Below, in pieces: positions 10,820 through 23,504 of a stretch of 64,000 bases of DNA. The position numbers were made by a program, and so were the translations under genes. The DNA is taken from positions 184,419 to 248,418 of the forward strand of contig JAKCWW010000009.1 in the NCBI GenBank assembly GCA_026260175.1, given 5' to 3'. Under the pieces are notes generated by a model that did no database searches, was not told where the DNA came from, and was given only the letters and a program-made list of their open reading frames with translations. The DNA comes from Reticulitermes lucifugus (taxonomy: Eukaryota; Arthropoda; Insecta; Blattodea; Rhinotermitidae). Positions within the stretch are counted from its first letter, which is position 1, and each line of letters opens with the position of its first letter.

Positions 10820-13800
10820 TACCATGTCGACAGTATCCTTGATTATGTGTATTTGAGACTGAAGCTTCTGTCTTTTACACATATTTTTTCTTGACGTGTT
10901 ATAACGTTCTGTTCGTTAGTCTTGTTATTTAAATCTATCCCATTACAGACCTGGACAGACCCTTAGGGCCCCAGGAGATTGAGGCTCCCAGAATATCTAG
11001 ACAATCGACACATGAAGGTCGTAAGTTTGTCCTCCTTAATCCCCCCCCCCAGGAATCTTGGTGTTTAGAATATGATATATGATATAGCTTTAGATTACTA
11101 TATTGGTTATGTTAGGTCCTGTGTTGGGTGTATGTTATATCCTTCACATTTGTGGCTGTAACAAAACTCTGTACAAGTACGTCAAATTAAGAATGGAAGC
11201 AAATTTTTCGTCTCATAGGGAGTCTCTTTTCATTATAGATTTCCTTTTGCAACCCTTACGTTTTGGGGTTGCAAAATAAAATCCAGAACTCAGGACAGTC
11301 TTTTATGCCTGCAGTACTTATGTGTCTGTAACTGGGAAAGAATCGATCAGAAATTTGATATATTAATCTCTTGTAGAAAATGAGTTTCTCGTTGAGTTTC
11401 ATTGGCGCCTAGACTGTGCGGAGATCTATGAGGTAATTTTAAGTCTTCCTTGGAAAGAAAAATGGGTGATTTAATTTTATTTAAGGGAGATATTTCAGCT
11501 GAAATATTTTATTCTGTGTAGGCCATATTAATTCAATTTTTTAGTGATTAGATCTATAAACATAATTTTAAAATTATGCTTTATTTTCTTCAAATTACAA
11601 CGTTTTGTAATAATGTCAATAGTCTTGTCTTCGCGATATTGTGTGACCTGCGGCTGCACTTTCCAGGTCTTTGAGAAGAAGATCGTAGGATTAATGACTA
11701 TATTACCAAAATAATGACGTGTATGTGGAATGTTATTGAGAATACGTTTCCCTCTTTGATGCATTTAATGTAACATTTTTCACATCTCTGTATATCCCCC
11801 TTTATTTCCAACATATTTACGCACTCTGTCTCATGCGAAACTTCTCAAAGATTGACATTGCTCTTATTAACCGCTTCCGCTTTCTTTTTCCATGCCCAGA
11901 AAATGTCAAGCCAGGGTTTGTTCCTGGCCATGCTGTTAGACTTCCGAACAAATCATTTCCTTTGAAGTCTGTCCTCTAGCCAATGCCAGACTGGTATTGT
12001 AAGGTTAGTTGGTGCCTTGTCTTGGCCAAGTATTGTTTTTGTATATGATGTGCTACACCGATACAGTTAGCGACGTACATTGACGTTGACAACCGATCGT
12101 GTCATCTTCTTTGTTGTGTTGCAATTTAAAAAAGTCTTTGATCAAGTATGGTGTTGTTTCTCCCTCGCTGTCTCATCCACTATCGCTGCATGTCTAATCC
12201 TGGTGCAGTTTTGGCAAATTCAATCTGAATGAGTTTATTTCCTGTGCTGTTTCCCCCAACTGGTAGATGCTGAGCTGTTCTTGTAGGCTGAGCATTGTGG
12301 AGCTAGAATATGTGGGGAAAGAAATAAATGTAGCTATGTAGACATGTTATCTGTCACATGTAGTGTGATGCAATAAAATACAATACTGTAAGAAACCTTT
12401 TGCTTTCTGGTGTTGCTTTTGGTATTTAAGGCAAATCATTCTGGGTACTTGACGCCTGTAGTTTATTATGCTGTAAAATTTAAAATTTTATGCAGAACGA
12501 TCTTCACAAATGTGATGGGATCCTCCACTTATAATCATTACGAAAATTCAGTGTGATTATTCTGTACAAAATATTGGATTACATTTCTGCCAAAGACAAC
12601 ACCGAAAAGCACTTGTAACGGAATAGTAAAAAAATGTGATTGTAACGGTTAGGCAGCAATCCGTTCTTGCTCCATATACACGTATTTCCGTTACTTGTAG
12701 GCCTGCGCATCTCAGAAGCAGTTTTACGCGTGCTAAAGCATCTGCTCCTTGACTTTAACACACGTTACAGTCGATGGCCTTCAGAACGCTCGTCATGAAC
12801 AACACTTGTGGAATTTGAAATTTTCACGGCACCGATAATGAATATTAACATCTTTTAGGATGTGACGCCTTGTAGTTGGGTTGGTATACTACAAACGTAT
12901 CGGACATGCTGCCTCAGTTTCCAAGGCAAAAGAGTAGCTTGTCTGCCCTGAATATGAGGGCCGATTGGTCCTCCCAAGTGTTGGTTTTTATGCACCAAAT
13001 TACACGGTGTCGCACCCCTAAGGACAGTGACAACAATATTCTTTTTCTTCTCTTTGAAATACAGAAATTTCACTCGTTTTCCTAAACTCGTGTGGCAGGT
13101 TGTCCTTTCCTTTGTTACATATAATATTGTCCTCCTCTCTATGCATGCGACACCAAAGAGTATAATTTGTTGTGTATTTTCCATTTCTCACAACTTATAT
13201 GCGTGATACTTGTAGCTCAGTATTCTGATGCACGGTGTTTCATCACTATAGTAATTTAAAAGAATACAAATTATTAATCATCGCATTATGCACTTTTTAA
13301 AAATCATCTTGTTATTTCTTGTCTGTTACATCCAGACATTCTCCTGTGAAACTTCTTGTCGAAATCTTTTCTAATTTTGTTTTCGAAGTAATATAAATAC
13401 TTAAGTTCAAGTTAAATAACATGTAATAACCTATTTTCAGTGCGATTCAGGCATACATCTGAAAGGGCTGAAACAAATCGCGAACTATCTGCCAACACAT
13501 ACGGCTCCGTGATTGTTCCAAAGGACTTTGCAGATTAAGGTAAGGTGTATTACAACAGATCTAATTACATTTTTATATTTAAACTAGGTAGAAGAGCAAT
13601 GTACAAGTAAGCGTTACGTAATTATAGTAGATTTGTAAGCGAATTGTGATAATGGGCTACTAATGAATTAATGATTTCGAGCAACATGCATTTGTTGTAT
13701 AGCAAAGTACCTGTGCAGCTAGACTGGGATAACCACATTCTGGCACATAACACTGTCGCCATGAATGATAATGAATTCCATTATCTTCTACTGCAGCTTT

Positions 13801-14370
13801 ATTTTTCAACCATACGCAGATAAGACACCTGAAGCACTGTTACCGAATAGCAGGAATGTTTGAATTTCAAGTAAATGTGAATTGGAACCAGTGTGAAAAG
13901 CCAACATAGATCCAGTGGGATTATAATGCATTTAAATGTGTTCGAACAGCTTGAAAATAACGACAAAATAGTGATATTTTCAACTGCATTGCAACATGTC
14001 ATAGAATGCAGCTGTATGAAATATTTACGTGATGTTCGTCAAGGTAGTGAATGTTATGAAACTTGCAGTAGGTCAGCTTTTACTAAGTTCAGAATTAGAT
14101 AGCATTTTATTTACAGCACCGTGTCTGTTTGGAAAAGGCACGGTCTGTTATTACGTTGGTGTATTATTGATGCAGTAGCCAGCCCGTTGACGTAAAATAA
14201 AATGTAATTAGGGAGAGAGGAGCAGGAATAAGTACCTTTTGGAAAAGCTTGTCACACTTTTGTAAGGACTTTCTTCAACAGTTTAAAGTTCCTTTGATTT
14301 TAAAGAATTGCGTGTGTACGGACATTAAAATCAAATTTAGAAACTGTTATTTATGAACATTAAATATATA
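10820..14370. other. No gene recognised
   Basis: AT-rich sequence with a C10 tract at 11,041-11,050. A 109-codon minus-strand frame at 12,855-13,184 contains TVLRGATPCNLVHKNQHLGG. I suspect it comes from a dispersed repeat and not a gene, but no second copy in the window proves this. Confidence 0.45.
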
Positions 14371-14550
14371 AGCTCAGCACTAGAATACGTTACACATAGA
14401 AGCTCTGCATTAGAGTACATTACATATAGAAACTCTGCATTAGAACACATTACACATAGACGCTCTGCATTAGAATATATTACATATAGAAGCTCTTTAT
14501 TAGAATACATTACATATAGAAGCTATGCATTAGAATACATTGCATATATT
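14371..14550 (+). repeat. Minisatellite, six 30-bp units
   Basis: Six head-to-tail units of exactly 30 bp start at 14,371, 14,401, 14,431, 14,461, 14,491 and 14,521, with core GCTCTGCATTAGAATACATT. Because 30 is a multiple of three, an open frame (14,353-14,574) reads a ten-residue repeat such as SALEYITYR. There is no sign of a longer gene around it, and the frame is most simply a consequence of the period. Confidence 0.9.
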
Positions 14551-14559
14551 CGCAGCTTA

Positions 14560-15880
14560 TTTGTCCAAAAATAAGTTAACTCCTCTTTGTACTGACAGTA
14601 TGACAGAAGAATATATAGCCTTTCTGAACATTTTCTTTGCTTAGAAATCAAGCCTTAGGAGTGCAGTTTATAAAGATAAATTTTTATTGCATTGTTTATA
14701 TATAGGCCTGCTTTAAATTTGCGACATATAGAAAAGAGGTTTCACAGTATTTGTAACTGTCAGTCTCGCAAGCGACTAATCCGTACATAAATCAGAACTA
14801 GGCTTTTTCTTGTGATATAGTCATACCAAATCTCGCTTGCGTATATCAGATATTTCTTTATGTATTATGCAATCTAGTGTTAAAATAAAAGCCAATGCAT
14901 ATTTTCGCGTGGCTGCTTTCTCATTATTTGACTGTCAACAAAAATATTACCATGACAAATAATTAAAATTCCCGTATCTGTTACAACGTATCATTTTTTA
15001 TCCTAAAACAAGTGACGCTAGTATAGCTGCCTTTCAGAATTTCGGGCATCTGGCATGTTGAATATAACTGATCTTGGAAAATTACAAAATGCATCATAAG
15101 AGAGCCCGTCAATGGCATAAAGTTGATTACAGTTACCGTAAAAGTAGAAAACTTGTTCGAATTTGAAAAGGTGGTAAGACTGACAAACACAACAGTGCAC
15201 AGAGAAAGAGAGAGAGAGAGAGGGATGAATCCACACACAGGCGCAAAGTTGATTTCGTAGGCCTACTTTTGTTCACTTTTAGTCACGCGGTATAATTAAA
15301 TATATGTAATTCATTAAAGTACTAGCACAATTGAAAGAAATAAGCATAATCTTTAAATGGTGTATGTCGTGTGTTACAACTTGTTACTAAAATTTATAGA
15401 TAAGTTTTTATGTTACCACCTTTCGTCATGTTTAGCATGTGCCTGTGTACAAGTTTCAGTTTGCCCCTGACAAATCGTATCTTCACATGTGAGTACGTAA
15501 CATGTTAAATCACTCCATGAGGCAGAGGACCAGTTGAGAAGCTGATAGCCACTCAGCTGTTAAATAAATTTACTGCCTTGTATGAAATCCTAAGATTTAT
15601 TAAGGTTTTCACACAAGCACGCCACTGGAACTGTACTTGAACTAGAAGAATCCAATGCTACGTGGAAACGAGTGGCCAGCTTCACGCTCCAGTCAATTCA
15701 TCTCGAAAAGAGAACATTTTTACGCTTTTGATAGGGGGTTGGACGGACCCCATAGCTTGTCTAGATGTGGATGCGAGAAGAACAATTCCTGTCAGTACCG
15801 GAAATCAAACCTCCATCGTCCATCTCATAACCAGTAGCTGTATAATCTGACAACAACTTCGGCCGACATTCCAAGCAGAA
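14560..15880. other. No gene recognised
   Basis: Contains a short GA repeat around 15,205-15,222. Otherwise it is unremarkable AT-rich DNA. Confidence 0.5.
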
Positions 15881-15882
15881 GA

Positions 15883-16066
15883 GTGCGTATTGTCACAGCA
15901 CTAAGTGTGTATTGTCACAGCACTAAGTGCGTATTGTCACAGCACTAAGTGTGTATTATCACAGCACTAAGTGTGTATTGTCACAGCACTAAGTGCGTAT
16001 TGTCACAGCACTAAGTGTGTATTGTCACAGCACTAAGTGCGCATTGTCACATCACTAAGTGTGTAT
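15883..16066 (+). repeat. Minisatellite, eight 22-bp units plus a partial
   Basis: Units start every 22 bp from 15,883 to 16,059 with consensus GTGYGTATTGTCACAGCACT plus AA. The fourth base alternates C and T in most neighbouring units, hinting at a 44-bp higher-order unit. Confidence 0.93.
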
Positions 16067-16069
16067 CCG

Positions 16070-19000
16070 TGAGGTACAGGCCGAATCTCATCAGGCTTAC
16101 CGGCCATTCTTTGCGAGGTTTCCGTGGCCTTGCTCAGTATTCACGGAAAAATGTCTTGTTTCTGGATCTAATTTGAAAAGGGACAAAACGCCATCTGAAA
16201 ATTTATACGCCTTCACAGTTACGATTGTTTTCAGTTTCTTTCAAGTCATGCACACTCTGCAGATGAAATAACGTCCTTAAACAACGATTAGACAACCGTT
16301 GCAGTATATACAAGGCCTATAATCGTTTCTTGAAAGACGTTTTAATTTTTTATGTATAAAAACAGGCAAGCTGCTGTGATCACTGAGCAGCTGTCTGTCC
16401 CTGAATTTTATTACACTGCGATAAAATTTACACATGTTCTTAATAGTCTACTGTCTACACGTGTAATACATTCTTCTGTCTTCTGCTTACATTTCGACTT
16501 GTCTGTCCAGTATATACAGTAACACAATGTAAGTTGCAGTGGATAAAGCGATCTACTCGTATGTCCGTAGCTCCTTCATACCTATAACAGTGACACATTT
16601 TAATATACAAATCGACATTACAGAATTCTCTGGCACTACACAAGCAAAGACAAAATTTTTGGCAAAGTATAAGATGGAACTCTGAGGGCAAGATTAAAAT
16701 TAATCTGAAGGAAATAAATGTTGAGAATATGGGTCTGTTTAAATTGACTATGTTAGCCTTCATTGGGTTTTTGTAAACAGGTTAATGAATCATCAGGTTT
16801 TGTAGAAGAATGAGGACTTCTTGATCATCTTAATGACTATTACTGTCGTGGAGCTAGTCATGAAGGTGTGGCAGAAGCTACAGTACGTAGTCTTTAACTG
16901 GCACAGTGTGAATGGTTGGGTTTGCACTGATGGACCCCCTCCGTTTCGGTTTAATTCACTATTTTAGGATCATTATTATTCTGAATTTGCGACTTGCTTT
17001 CTTGGTACACATTTTCAATCGCATAATAGGATGAAAGTCACTAGTGTTATTATTAATTGCAGTGATATTAATATTAAACTGGAATTTAATGCTTTCATAT
17101 TTATACTTATGTTTTGATAGTATTTTAAAATAAAGCAGAAATGCATCTCTGAAGTGGCTAGTTTGATAATTAGGGTCACAAAATCTTGAAGATGCAGTGC
17201 TTCCATGTTGCGAGTAAAATCCGCACCCTACCTCGAATTTTCCGTATTGGGCATTCGAGTGTTAAGCACACAACACGCGATGCATGCTGTATCACTAAGG
17301 CTGGCACGGCTCTTCGCTTAACTAGTCATATTTTCGAGCTCTCTAATTGAACAGGCAACAGAATTAAACTAATTGAATTCTGTTGCCTGTTATCGTCACG
17401 AAAGCAGTTTGCTGAATTTGCTAGTCTATATGGAAAAGGCAATAACAATTATATGCCTGAGTTACCACGAATTTCCTACTACAGTCCTAGCAAAGGAAAT
17501 CAATGTAATGTATTTTAATGTATAATTACGAATGGGTCATCGTTGTAAAAGTGATGTAATGAATGGACGTTCTGTATTAAGGCTTTTTTAATTTTAGGAA
17601 TTTTTTAATTTGTTACAATCTCCATATTAGATTAAGGGTATTCATTATTTTATCTCACACGGACTCTGCCCAAAGTTTGTAAATTATTGAATTGTGCCTG
17701 GAATGTTTATCCTATGAATTGGAGCACAGTATGACATAGAGATTACAAAGCAGTATTACATAACGAGTCCAGTAAACGAGGAAACATAGGAGTATATTGA
17801 GTCAGGTACGCTTTTTGAGGGAGTAAACTTCTGATGAAAGCAACAAAACGTGTGTGTGTGTATGTGTATATATGTATGTATGTGTGTGTGTGTATGTGTG
17901 TGTGTGCATATTGTAGCAAGAAAGGGTACTGATAACAAGTTTAATGGGAATAGACAATTTTTGCCATTATACACGCCATTTTTCATTGCACAGTCCACAA
18001 CAGGCCGAGCAGTGGCCAACAATTTAGCATTTGTATGTCATACTGTGTTCTGATGCTTCGCTAAAGGTTTTTGACAATGGGTCACTTATTACACAATTAT
18101 TTTAATGACGTTGTACATGTTAGAACGTGTATTTGAATGCAGAACTATCCGAGAGGATTTTTCTGCTCCCGTGTTAAGCTTACTTTCACTACAAACTTAC
18201 ATTTTTTTTCATTTAAAAACTGAAAATGGGTGTCTGTTTAGTTTCTTGTCCTTTTGTCGTCAGGCAGCTAGTAAACATAAGAACACATAATGAAATTTTT
18301 TGAAATCGTTAGCTAAACTGTCACGCATTTGGAAACGTTACTACGATCTGTATTACATGTAGTCCTCTGAGTACAGGATCTTGTTTCTGTTGCTTCCTTC
18401 TTCAGGGTTGAAAGGACGGGAAACGTTTTTGATAAACTTATGCGTGTGTGCAGGAATTCGGTAATTAAGTGTGACTGCTCAGGGATGAAAGCTTCTTTTA
18501 ACACTTCCGTTTCTTCTATAAGGGTATGAAGAGTGCACCCGAATACTAACTGTGTAATTGCCAACAATAACGCCTTATATGTTATATCTGCGCCATTTTG
18601 TTGTTGCCTGTTTTGGAATTTTATCTGCCGTCATCACACCATGAATCAGTACACTTGGTACTGAGAATTGGGATCGCTTTTATACATGCTTGTGGTAACA
18701 TTTTACGTTTTAACTTGTTATTTACAGGTAATAATTCGGTTACTGTTGGTGTACTTCGTGCGGCAGTGTGTTGCAATTAAAAGTATTGCAGATAATGTAT
18801 TGGTCCTTCTAAACCATCTTCCATATTTCGGATTTTTTTGGGTCAATTATTAAAACTTTCATTTTCCAGTGAACAGCATTGATGTTTACTTTAAAAGTAC
18901 GGCATTTGCTATTAAGTTGACAGTAATCAATTAGTGGAAATGAATAATAGAAACATGGATCCAATTTTCGGAACATAGTACATACGTTTCATCAAAATGG

Positions 19001-22000
19001 AGTAGCAGTTCATTCCAATAGATCCTGGACATCGCTTTGTTTCATTTCACTTTCTCGCCGCAATGTAGGGTGTGCCGACTAGATTTCTCTTGTGTATTAA
19101 AATCGAATGCTAAATTGCTCGCAGGTTAAAATTCTTTGCATGTTATCCACGTATTGTATTATTATTTATATTTTTATCTGTATTAATGATCATTTTAAAA
19201 GCAATACTTTAAAAATAACACGACAGAGACTTCATACTGCATGGTACAGTGTTTCGTTTCAGCGAATGTGTGTCACTTTGAATTACACCGAAAATCCCCA
19301 GGGAATGTTTCATTTGATTACGTAGAGCGCTTAGGGTATGGAATGTGATCCAGATTATATTTGTATTATACTTTTAACGTGGGTTGTTATAACCGACATG
19401 AATTTAGTAACGATAGATGATACTGCCGGTTACTTTGGGTCCGTAGGCCTGCGTGATTCTGTGGCGCCTTCTGTTGAGGAAATAATATAATGTGGGTTTC
19501 GTCATTTTTTAATGCACTAACGAATGTATATATACGTATGTATAAAGTACGCAAAATATGTAGGGTAGATAGTGAATGTGCCTGTATGAGGAATCAATCT
19601 GATCATATAGCACACTTCCTACATTGACTGGCCAAACATAAATAAGAAAACTGTGGGCTCTTGCCTCCCTCCTGTCCTCCTGTGGGGATTTCGAATGCAT
19701 CTCGAATGAAATTGCGCCGCAATGAAACAAAGCTGTTTTTATGAAATTGTATTTGTTTATTAATTTATTACTTAACGTCGCTATCGTTAGTTTTGATTCA
19801 GCGGCGTCGATTGAATGGATAAGAGTGAATGCTAGTTTAGGAAGGATGTTGAGAAAGGATGTTATATGAAAAATATAATAATAATTATTAATAAAATTAT
19901 TTGGACTTAATGACGGTGGTGTTAAAACATAATTCTAAAAGTCATTTAATTTTGGACAGTGGCTATGTCAGTAACTTCAGGCGAAAGACTGAAGAGGGAA
20001 GTCTACCTCGCAGGGCCTGTTCGAGAAAGATAGTCTTCAGCGGTAGGCTACTTTCTTATGCTTCTACATCTGTGCTTCCCAAGCTTTTTCATTCGCGGAG
20101 TGCCTGGACTTCACTGCGGAACACAAAAAAAGACTTTATTTTCGTGTCATAATTCGAAATAAGAACAATATTAGTAGCTGTAGTATGTTGTTGCGTGATA
20201 TTAGTTTCCGTCGGACTGAGGTATTTGATATAAGATTTTGCGAGTCAAATGTAAAACACAATATTATTTCCATTAACGTTGTTTTATGTTAATTAGGAGA
20301 AGACTGCCATTTCTTGATTTCACTTGCGTAATATCTTGGTCTACTCAGGAGCACTGTGTTTTGCAGTATCATAGTTTTTGAACCACTGCTGCACGCTAAA
20401 TTCCGTCTGGCGCCCTTCTCCAAATTTCATGAGAAACAGATTCTGTTGTGAAAGGCGAAGTTGTCTGGAAGTCTGCTGTGGGGAGCTGTTGTAAATTATC
20501 TTTTTATTGGCAGGCTACGTGAAAGAGACTGCTGACGAAAATTCATGTATGCTGGAAAGTGAAGCTGTATCGCTGGGCGAGTAGTTCCCGACGTCATGAA
20601 CTAACCGCCGAACGTCACAGCGTCACTTCCCAGAAGACTCGAATCTTTAGTAACACAGCTGTGATAAATTAAAATCTCGCAAGGGAGTGACGACATTTGT
20701 GTAATGGATATTCATAGGCAAAGATAATGACAAACTGGCACATACGTAAGTAGGAGGCTGTCATTCAGAAAGGAGCGTTATGGAATAGCATTCTGTAAGA
20801 TATGATTTTCTTCTGGGTATTAGTAACAAGACTAAAGTACTGTAGAACATGACCCCGAAATTTTCCCGTAAGGTGGAAGGGTTTAGTTCAGTATACACTT
20901 CTTAAGGATTTGATTACAATGTCGGCTTACGATCAATATTAAATTTATTAAGACTTCCCATTCTGAAACACAAAATTTGGTTTTGTACTTGTATTTGAAA
21001 CAATCTTCGGTATATCAGTTTATCTCAGCGTATCTCATTATATTTATCTCAGTATAATGAATGATCTTCTAGTCGACACTGCTCGTGTTCTGTAGCACAT
21101 ATTATTAAGATATTATTATTATTATTCCAGATAAGCTAAAAATTACACTGTGGTTTGTGGACTCATATTTTCAGCTCTATTCACAGTATATATTGCAGAT
21201 AATATGACACAGTTAACAACAATAAAACAATAAAATATATGTAATGAATCAGTTTCATCATGGTTTCGGATTAACATATTTTCATTGAAATGTTGTTGGT
21301 TAATTAACATTAAACCTATAATTTGAGATTACAAATGTAATCCGTGCTGTGCATTGTAGCAGAGATTGGTACCGACCATGCAGTTAGTAGGCTACATGGT
21401 TTGAAAGACATTTCTATTCAAACATGGTAGTATCGGATCTTGCACGTAACACGTTGCAACACTGGCTGTCTCCAGTAATTTATATGTGACTATTATATCA
21501 GCTTGTAACATGAGAGGGACTAACACTGTCCCCTATCTCTTATATCATTTCAGTAATAAAATCCTCCCATTCTGGAGGTTCCATTTTCTTGCCAGTACAA
21601 CATTTAATAACTGCGGGGAATATTTTTAGGGTTATGTTTTTATGCTACACTACAGCACATTGTATTTCCCATTCTGCTTTTACAAGAGCTTTCTGCATAT
21701 ACATGTATTTATTGTTATCCGATTTAGATTGAATGTCCAGCTAATCAAAATATTTTTGATTTCATTGACTTAAAACGGCAGGGATAAAATTTGTAAAATT
21801 CGTATCATATTTACATGGCACTCTCCAGTACATATTAACTCTTTTACTTTTAAAAATGTTTCGACCACCTTGTTGGCAGTTTTCCTGAAGGTAAATACCA
21901 CATTCCATAACTGCAGAAAGCTGTCTAAATTACACGAAAACTCTGTCGTAAATTTAAAAAAAATACATTGAGCCAGGTATGGGAAAAGGAAATTTTGAAT

Positions 22001-22300
22001 TTATGTCCTGTGCTTATTGTTTGTAGTTTAAGACACCTTCTTTCCACTTTTTTGAGCACATATAATTAGGAGACTTTTGTACGCAAAACGCAAAGTTATT
22101 GGAACTTGTAAAGACAGGATTCGCAAATAATTTGAGTAGCGTAAGCCCTCGTTTCAGACCATTATAAATAGGAAGTTTATCCATATTTATGGATATTTAT
22201 TATGATTATATGCATTTTATACCGCTCGTTCCCGATCTTGAAGCACTTTACCCTGAATAAAACCTCTGAAGTTGTTGTAATGTAAAGCTTTCTGGGCGAA
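16070..22300. other. No gene recognised; one strong hairpin and a GT microsatellite
   Basis: About 6.2 kb without a recognisable gene. It holds the hairpin 17,350-17,391 (listed separately) and a GT/AT dinucleotide repeat at about 17,850-17,907. Reading frames here are short and without domains. Confidence 0.5.
17350..17391. repeat. Perfect 16-bp hairpin
   Basis: AACAGGCAACAGAATT (17,350-17,365) is perfectly inverted at 17,376-17,391 around a 10-nt loop. No direct repeat or larger element was recognised around it. Confidence 0.85.
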
Positions 22301-22307
22301 TTAATTC

Positions 22308-22404
22308 AATAAAACTTCGTCGGGCTAGCGTCAGGTGGTAGAGCGTCGAGTAAGCGAACGTTTCGAGAATCATCTTTGTTCTTGTCATCAGGCAGCTGAA
22401 TACC
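22308..22404 (-). repeat. Inverted arm with hammerhead-like core (left)
   Basis: On the minus strand this segment aligns over nearly its full length, at roughly three-quarters identity or better, with the plus strand of 23,405-23,504. It contains CTGATGA (22,391-22,385), a hairpin with AGAA/TTCT arms, then GAAAC and GTT (22,364-22,357). These match the hammerhead core, but stem I pairing next to it is poor. I infer it is a terminal repeat of a retroelement of Penelope-like type. Confidence 0.55.
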
Positions 22405-22410
22405 TCGACA

Positions 22411-22442
22411 AACCAACCAACCAACCAACCAACCAATCAATC
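22411..22442 (+). repeat. CCAA/CAAT tetranucleotide repeat
   Basis: A run of CCAA units lies directly before the first 459-bp tandem unit. A shorter CCAA run (about 22,888-22,902) sits at the same place before the second unit. Confidence 0.85.
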
Positions 22443-22900
22443 AGAGAGCTAACTAAATGGAGAAGCTCGCGCGGTGCGCAAATCGACGTCCCTTGGTCTG
22501 TTTGCCATTTCTGTGTGTATCCGCATTGCTACGCTAGATAACAGGCACCTAAAATTATGACGGGGGTTGCACTTACGCTAAGCTGTTTCATCTCGACTGA
22601 AGGCCTTAAAATTGTCACACTAAGGACTAGTGCTTTAAGTTGCACTTGTTTCTTTTTTTAGTTTTTGTTCCTTTGGGATGATACTGGTAGGATAGCTTTC
22701 TGGGAATTGAACCGAGGTTGGATTGGTCGCTTGAGCTGAAGGCCTGCGACGATGAGCAGACACTTTGTTGAAACTGCCGTGTCTGAGGGAAAGACAAGCC
22801 ATTCCCTGACTTTGCATTATACCCTGGCAATCGCCTTACAACTGAGGAAGATCACGGAAAACCTTAGTCAGGGATGAATACCTTGGATCGACCAACCAAC
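22443..22900 (+). repeat. 459-bp tandem repeat, unit 1
   Basis: Starts at AGAGCTAACTAA (22,445) and aligns with the next unit, which starts at 22,904, for a period of 459 bp. Shared blocks include CTTGGTCTGTT, GGGCAGACTAAAGACTAG-like text, a reverse-strand tRNA B-box-like GGAATTGAACC, CTGAAG-C-TGCGACG-TG, CAGACACTTTG, TTGCATTATAC-CTGGCA and TCGCCTTA. The tRNA-like piece suggests a SINE became part of the unit. Confidence 0.8.
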
Positions 22901-23310
22901 CAAAGAGCTAACTAACGGCGGAGACTTCCGCGGAGCGTAAGCTCGTGTCTCTTGGTCTGTTAGCCATGCCTGCTTTGGACCGCAGTAACAGACACCTTAT
23001 GTTATAACTGGGGATTGTGCTTACGATAACGATTTCCGGTCTTGGTTGAAGACCTCGACTTGGGCAGACTAAAGACTAGCGCTCAAGAAGCACATAACTT
23101 TAATTTTTATGGGTTTTGAACCCAGAATGGTATAGTCACTTGGGCTGAAGTCATGCGACGGTGGACAGACACTTTGGTGAAGCCGCCGTTACTGAAGGGG
23201 AGGTGCGGGCCGTGCCCCATCCTTGCATTATACACTGGCATTCGCCTTATGATTGAAAAAAAATGACGGAAAAACCTCAGTTAGGGTAGGGAATACCTTA
23301 CATGTCAGTC
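22901..23310 (+). repeat. 459-bp tandem repeat, unit 2
   Basis: Diverged second unit, collinear with unit 1 from AGAGCTAACTAA to GAATACCTTA. Its end runs into a 13-bp sequence (23,302-23,314) that is inverted at 23,388-23,400. Confidence 0.8.
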
Positions 23311-23404
23311 CGCGTCATAAATATACGTTCCCGAACCCTTGACTCCGCCCTCCAACACTCCTTGGCTAGCAACCAACTACTGCATGGCGCGGACTGACAT
23401 CCAA

Positions 23405-23504
23405 GATATTCAGTTCCCTGATGACAAGAACAGAGATGGTTTTCGGAACGTTGGTTTTCTCTCCGTTCTGCAGCCTGACGCGGCTGCTAACTCAAAGTTT
23501 TATT
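23405..23504 (+). repeat. Inverted arm with hammerhead-like core (right)
   Basis: Counterpart of 22,308-22,404. CTGATGA (23,418-23,424) is preceded by CC and followed by a hairpin, GGAAC (23,445-23,449, one change from GAAAC), GTT, and GG that pairs with the CC. It lies downstream of a 13-bp inverted repeat ending at 23,400. Confidence 0.55.

Noticed and set aside
12855-13184. 109-codon minus-strand frame
   Set aside because: It looks like a translated dispersed repeat, but no second copy in the window confirms this, and there is no evidence for a gene.
18355-18440. Minus-strand CTGAAGA followed by AGAAAC near 18.4 kb
   Set aside because: The intervening bases do not form stem II and stem I does not pair.
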